Assembly: GCA_927911695.1 (NCBI GenBank) | Contig: CAKMQO010000108.1 | Span: 1-10,175, forward strand | Origin: an uncultured Gemella sp. | GTDB lineage: Bacteria; Bacillota; Bacilli; Staphylococcales; Gemellaceae | Length of the DNA stretch: 10,175 nt | Direction: 5' to 3' | Part shown: positions 9,142-10,175 of the stretch, piece after piece | How positions within the stretch are numbered: the first letter of the stretch is position 1 | How the letters are laid out: every line of letters starts with the position of its first letter | Translations under genes and position numbers: made by a program | Notes under the pieces: generated by a model | Seen by the model: only the letters and a program-made list of their open reading frames with translations | What the model was told of the DNA's origin: nothing | Database searches by the model: none

Positions 9142-9869
9142 TATTTATCCCCCCTTGCAAAAATTCGCGAACAAAGTCATCCGCAGGGTTTTCTTTTAAT
9201 ACTTCTGGTGTAGCGATTTGAACTACCTTACCATTCTTTAAGACACAAATTCTATCAGCGAGTTTCATCGCTTCGTCCATATCGTGAGTTACAAAAACAG
9301 TCGTCATCTTATATTCATTGTGCAAAGTTTTTTATTAAATCTTGTAATTGAACTTTACTAAGCGGATCTAGTGCTGAAAATGGTTCATCCATCAGTAAAA
9401 TTTTAGGATTAGCGATAATTGCACGTAGTATTCCTACACGTTGTTTTTCTCCTCCAGAAAGTTCCTTAGGAAGACGATTCATATAATGTTTTGGATCTAA
9501 TCCTACTTTTTTCAGTAAATCCTCAGTCTTTTCTTTAATTTCTTTCTTGTCAAAGTTTTTCATTTCTGGAATTAGCGAAATATTTTCTGCAACAGTAAGA
9601 TTTGGAAATAGTGCGATTTGTTGAAGAACATAGCCGGTTTTAAGTCTTAATTCCCTTAAATCATAATCTTTCAACCTCTTATCTTCAAAATAAATATCAC
9701 CGTCAGTTTGTTCTATCAACCTATTTATTAATTTTAAAGTTGTTGTTTTTCCACTCCCACTCGGTCCAACAAGAACAAAAAATTCCCCTTCTTGTATTTC
9801 AAAATTTAATCCATCAAGTATCAAACCATTTGTGGAACAACACAACGATACATTTTTATATTCTATCAT
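9104..9869 (-). CDS. ABC importer ATPase (OpuCA/EgtUA type, no CBS domains), frame broken
   Basis: This is the cytoplasmic ATP-hydrolysing subunit that powers the permease/binding-protein fusion encoded next to it. Walker A is GPSGSGKTT (35-43), the Q-loop lies near Q83-Q84, the signature is LSGGE (137-141) and Walker B is ILLMDEP (157-163). The H-loop FVTHDMDEA lies after the break. One extra base in the AAA at 9324-9326 turns the expected [12 protein letters not shown] into IKNFAQ-stop, splitting the gene. As written, the second part runs to 9104, 38 bp into the permease gene. A possible extra G in the six-G run at 9154-9149 would explain this. With five G the protein ends FVREFLQGG at 9145, 3 bp before the permease ATG, giving 240 residues. 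The start at 9869 is supported by AGAAGGT 6 nt upstream. OpuCA and ProV homologues carry about 120 residues of C-terminal CBS domains that are absent here. Confidence 0.9.
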
Positions 9870-9875
9870 TTTTTT

Positions 9876-9907
9876 ACCTTCTTCCTTATTTCCTCACGAT
9901 TAAGGAA
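9876..9907 (-). promoter_or_regulatory. Ribosome site of the ATPase gene with an adjoining hairpin
   Basis: AGAAGGT (9882-9876) is the ribosome-binding site, 6 A residues before the ATG. Immediately upstream, TTCCTTA (9907-9901) and TAAGGAA (9888-9882) form a perfect 7-bp stem with a 12-nt loop, sharing one base with the site. Such a stem could limit ribosome access, but this is inference and the stem is weak (AT-rich). Confidence 0.4.
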
Positions 9908-9967
9908 CTTTCTTTTTTCACTTACATTTAGTCTATCATTAAGTTAATATAATAAACAGGTATGCAC

Positions 9968-10010
9968 TTTACAGTATCTTAGTTTCCTTAAGGATACCTT
10001 AATCTGTAAA
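9968..10010. repeat. Cluster of overlapping inverted repeats upstream of the importer
   Basis: Within 43 bp lie four nested dyads: TTTACAG/CTGTAAA at the outer ends (9968-9974 and 10004-10010), GTATC/GATAC (9974-9978 and 9993-9997), the perfect palindrome TCCTTAAGGA (9985-9994), and TTAAGG-ATA-CCTTAA (9988-10002). No U-tract follows in the leftward direction, so it is not a terminator. It may be an operator for a dimeric repressor or an RNA structure in the leader. I do not recognise it as a named operator. Confidence 0.5.
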
Positions 10011-10035
10011 TATCTTAAAATTTCTAATTTACATA

Positions 10036-10044
10036 ATTATAACA
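10036..10044 (-). promoter_or_regulatory. Candidate second promoter (extended -10)
   Basis: TGTTATAAT on the minus strand is a perfect extended -10 element. The region 17 nt upstream (TCAAAT) is not a good -35. It could start a shorter leader of about 160 nt, just upstream of the dyad cluster. Chance is possible in such AT-rich DNA. Confidence 0.3.
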
Positions 10045-10118
10045 TTTGAAATTTTTTCATTTGATTTATAATAAGTAGTCCTTAAAGAATTTTTAATTTA
10101 GTTTTTTCTATATGTAAA

Positions 10119-10147
10119 ATTTTAACTTCTAAATCTACAACTGTCAA
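10119..10147 (-). promoter_or_regulatory. Strong sigma-A promoter for the importer operon
   Basis: A perfect -35 TTGACA (10147-10142), a 17-bp spacer and a -10 TAAAAT (10124-10119, five of six) are on the minus strand. Transcription should begin near 10112, giving about a 240-nt untranslated leader before the ATPase ATG. No gene is visible between 9870 and 10175. This promoter, the second candidate, the dyads and the ribosome site are all I see in that stretch. Confidence 0.65.
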
Positions 10148-10175
10148 TAATTTAGTTTCATGAAATAGACAATCA

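Noticed and set aside
212..9326. Programmed ribosomal frameshifting as an explanation for the broken genes
   Set aside because: There are no slippery heptamers with downstream structures at the sites. The shifts occur in both directions and in genes not known to use recoding.
10033..10048. PerR-like box (TTATAAT...TGTAAA) near the second promoter
   Set aside because: Only one half matches well. The other half matches 4 of 7 positions, and the match coincides with the -10 element.
10052..10060. Short leader peptide MKKFQML on the minus strand (about 10058-10035)
   Set aside because: The ATG has no ribosome site at a usable distance (the nearest AAGGA is about 18 nt away) and the peptide has no regulatory codon run.
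9948..10072. TATAAT sequences on the plus strand at 9948-9953 and 10067-10072 as promoters for a divergent gene
   Set aside because: Neither has a reasonable -35 at 16-18 bp or a TGn extension, and such hexamers are common in this AT-rich stretch.

Overview
The window is AT-rich, low-GC Gram-positive DNA. AGGAGG-type ribosome sites, one TTG start, a rho-independent terminator and the gene set (recX, lepA, hemW, rnc, smc) point to Bacilli (Bacillota). The protein flavour and base composition suggest a Gemella-like organism, but that genus-level guess is inference only. Every gene that can be supported lies on the minus strand, so the window is read right to left.

Layout in transcription order: (1) 9870-10175 is a non-coding upstream region. 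It holds a strong sigma-A-type promoter (10119-10147), a second candidate promoter, a cluster of overlapping dyads (9968-10010) and a small hairpin beside the first ribosome site. (2) 7627-9869 is a two-gene ABC importer operon: an ATPase without CBS domains, then a permease fused to its substrate-binding protein. This architecture is that of OpuC/EgtU-type betaine/choline or ergothioneine importers. It ends at a rho-independent terminator (7571-7605). (3) 1-7483 is a tightly packed housekeeping cluster, recX - lepA - hemW - rnc - smc, with gaps of 12 bp or less or overlaps except between hemW and rnc (about 100 bp) and rnc and smc (21 bp). It covers RecA modulation, a translation elongation GTPase, a haem chaperone, RNase III and chromosome condensation. 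smc runs off the left edge, so its C-terminal ATPase half-domain is not seen.

The dominant oddity is that four of the seven genes cannot be translated as written. I find seven single-base indels: two in smc, two in lepA, one near the end of recX and two in the importer ATPase (the last one less certain). Six lie in or beside short homopolymers, and both sides of each site encode the expected family sequence. Because smc, lepA, recX and an ATPase all breaking at once is implausible biologically, uncorrected sequencing or assembly error is the best reading, and the genes are probably intact in the organism.

The best candidates for real, little-described biology are regulatory. One is a 42-nt imperfect hairpin in the mRNA just upstream of rnc, which could be an RNase III self-cleavage/autoregulation site. 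The other is the roughly 240-nt leader with stacked dyads in front of the importer. I see no mobile element, CRISPR array, tRNA, rRNA or novel multi-gene system.
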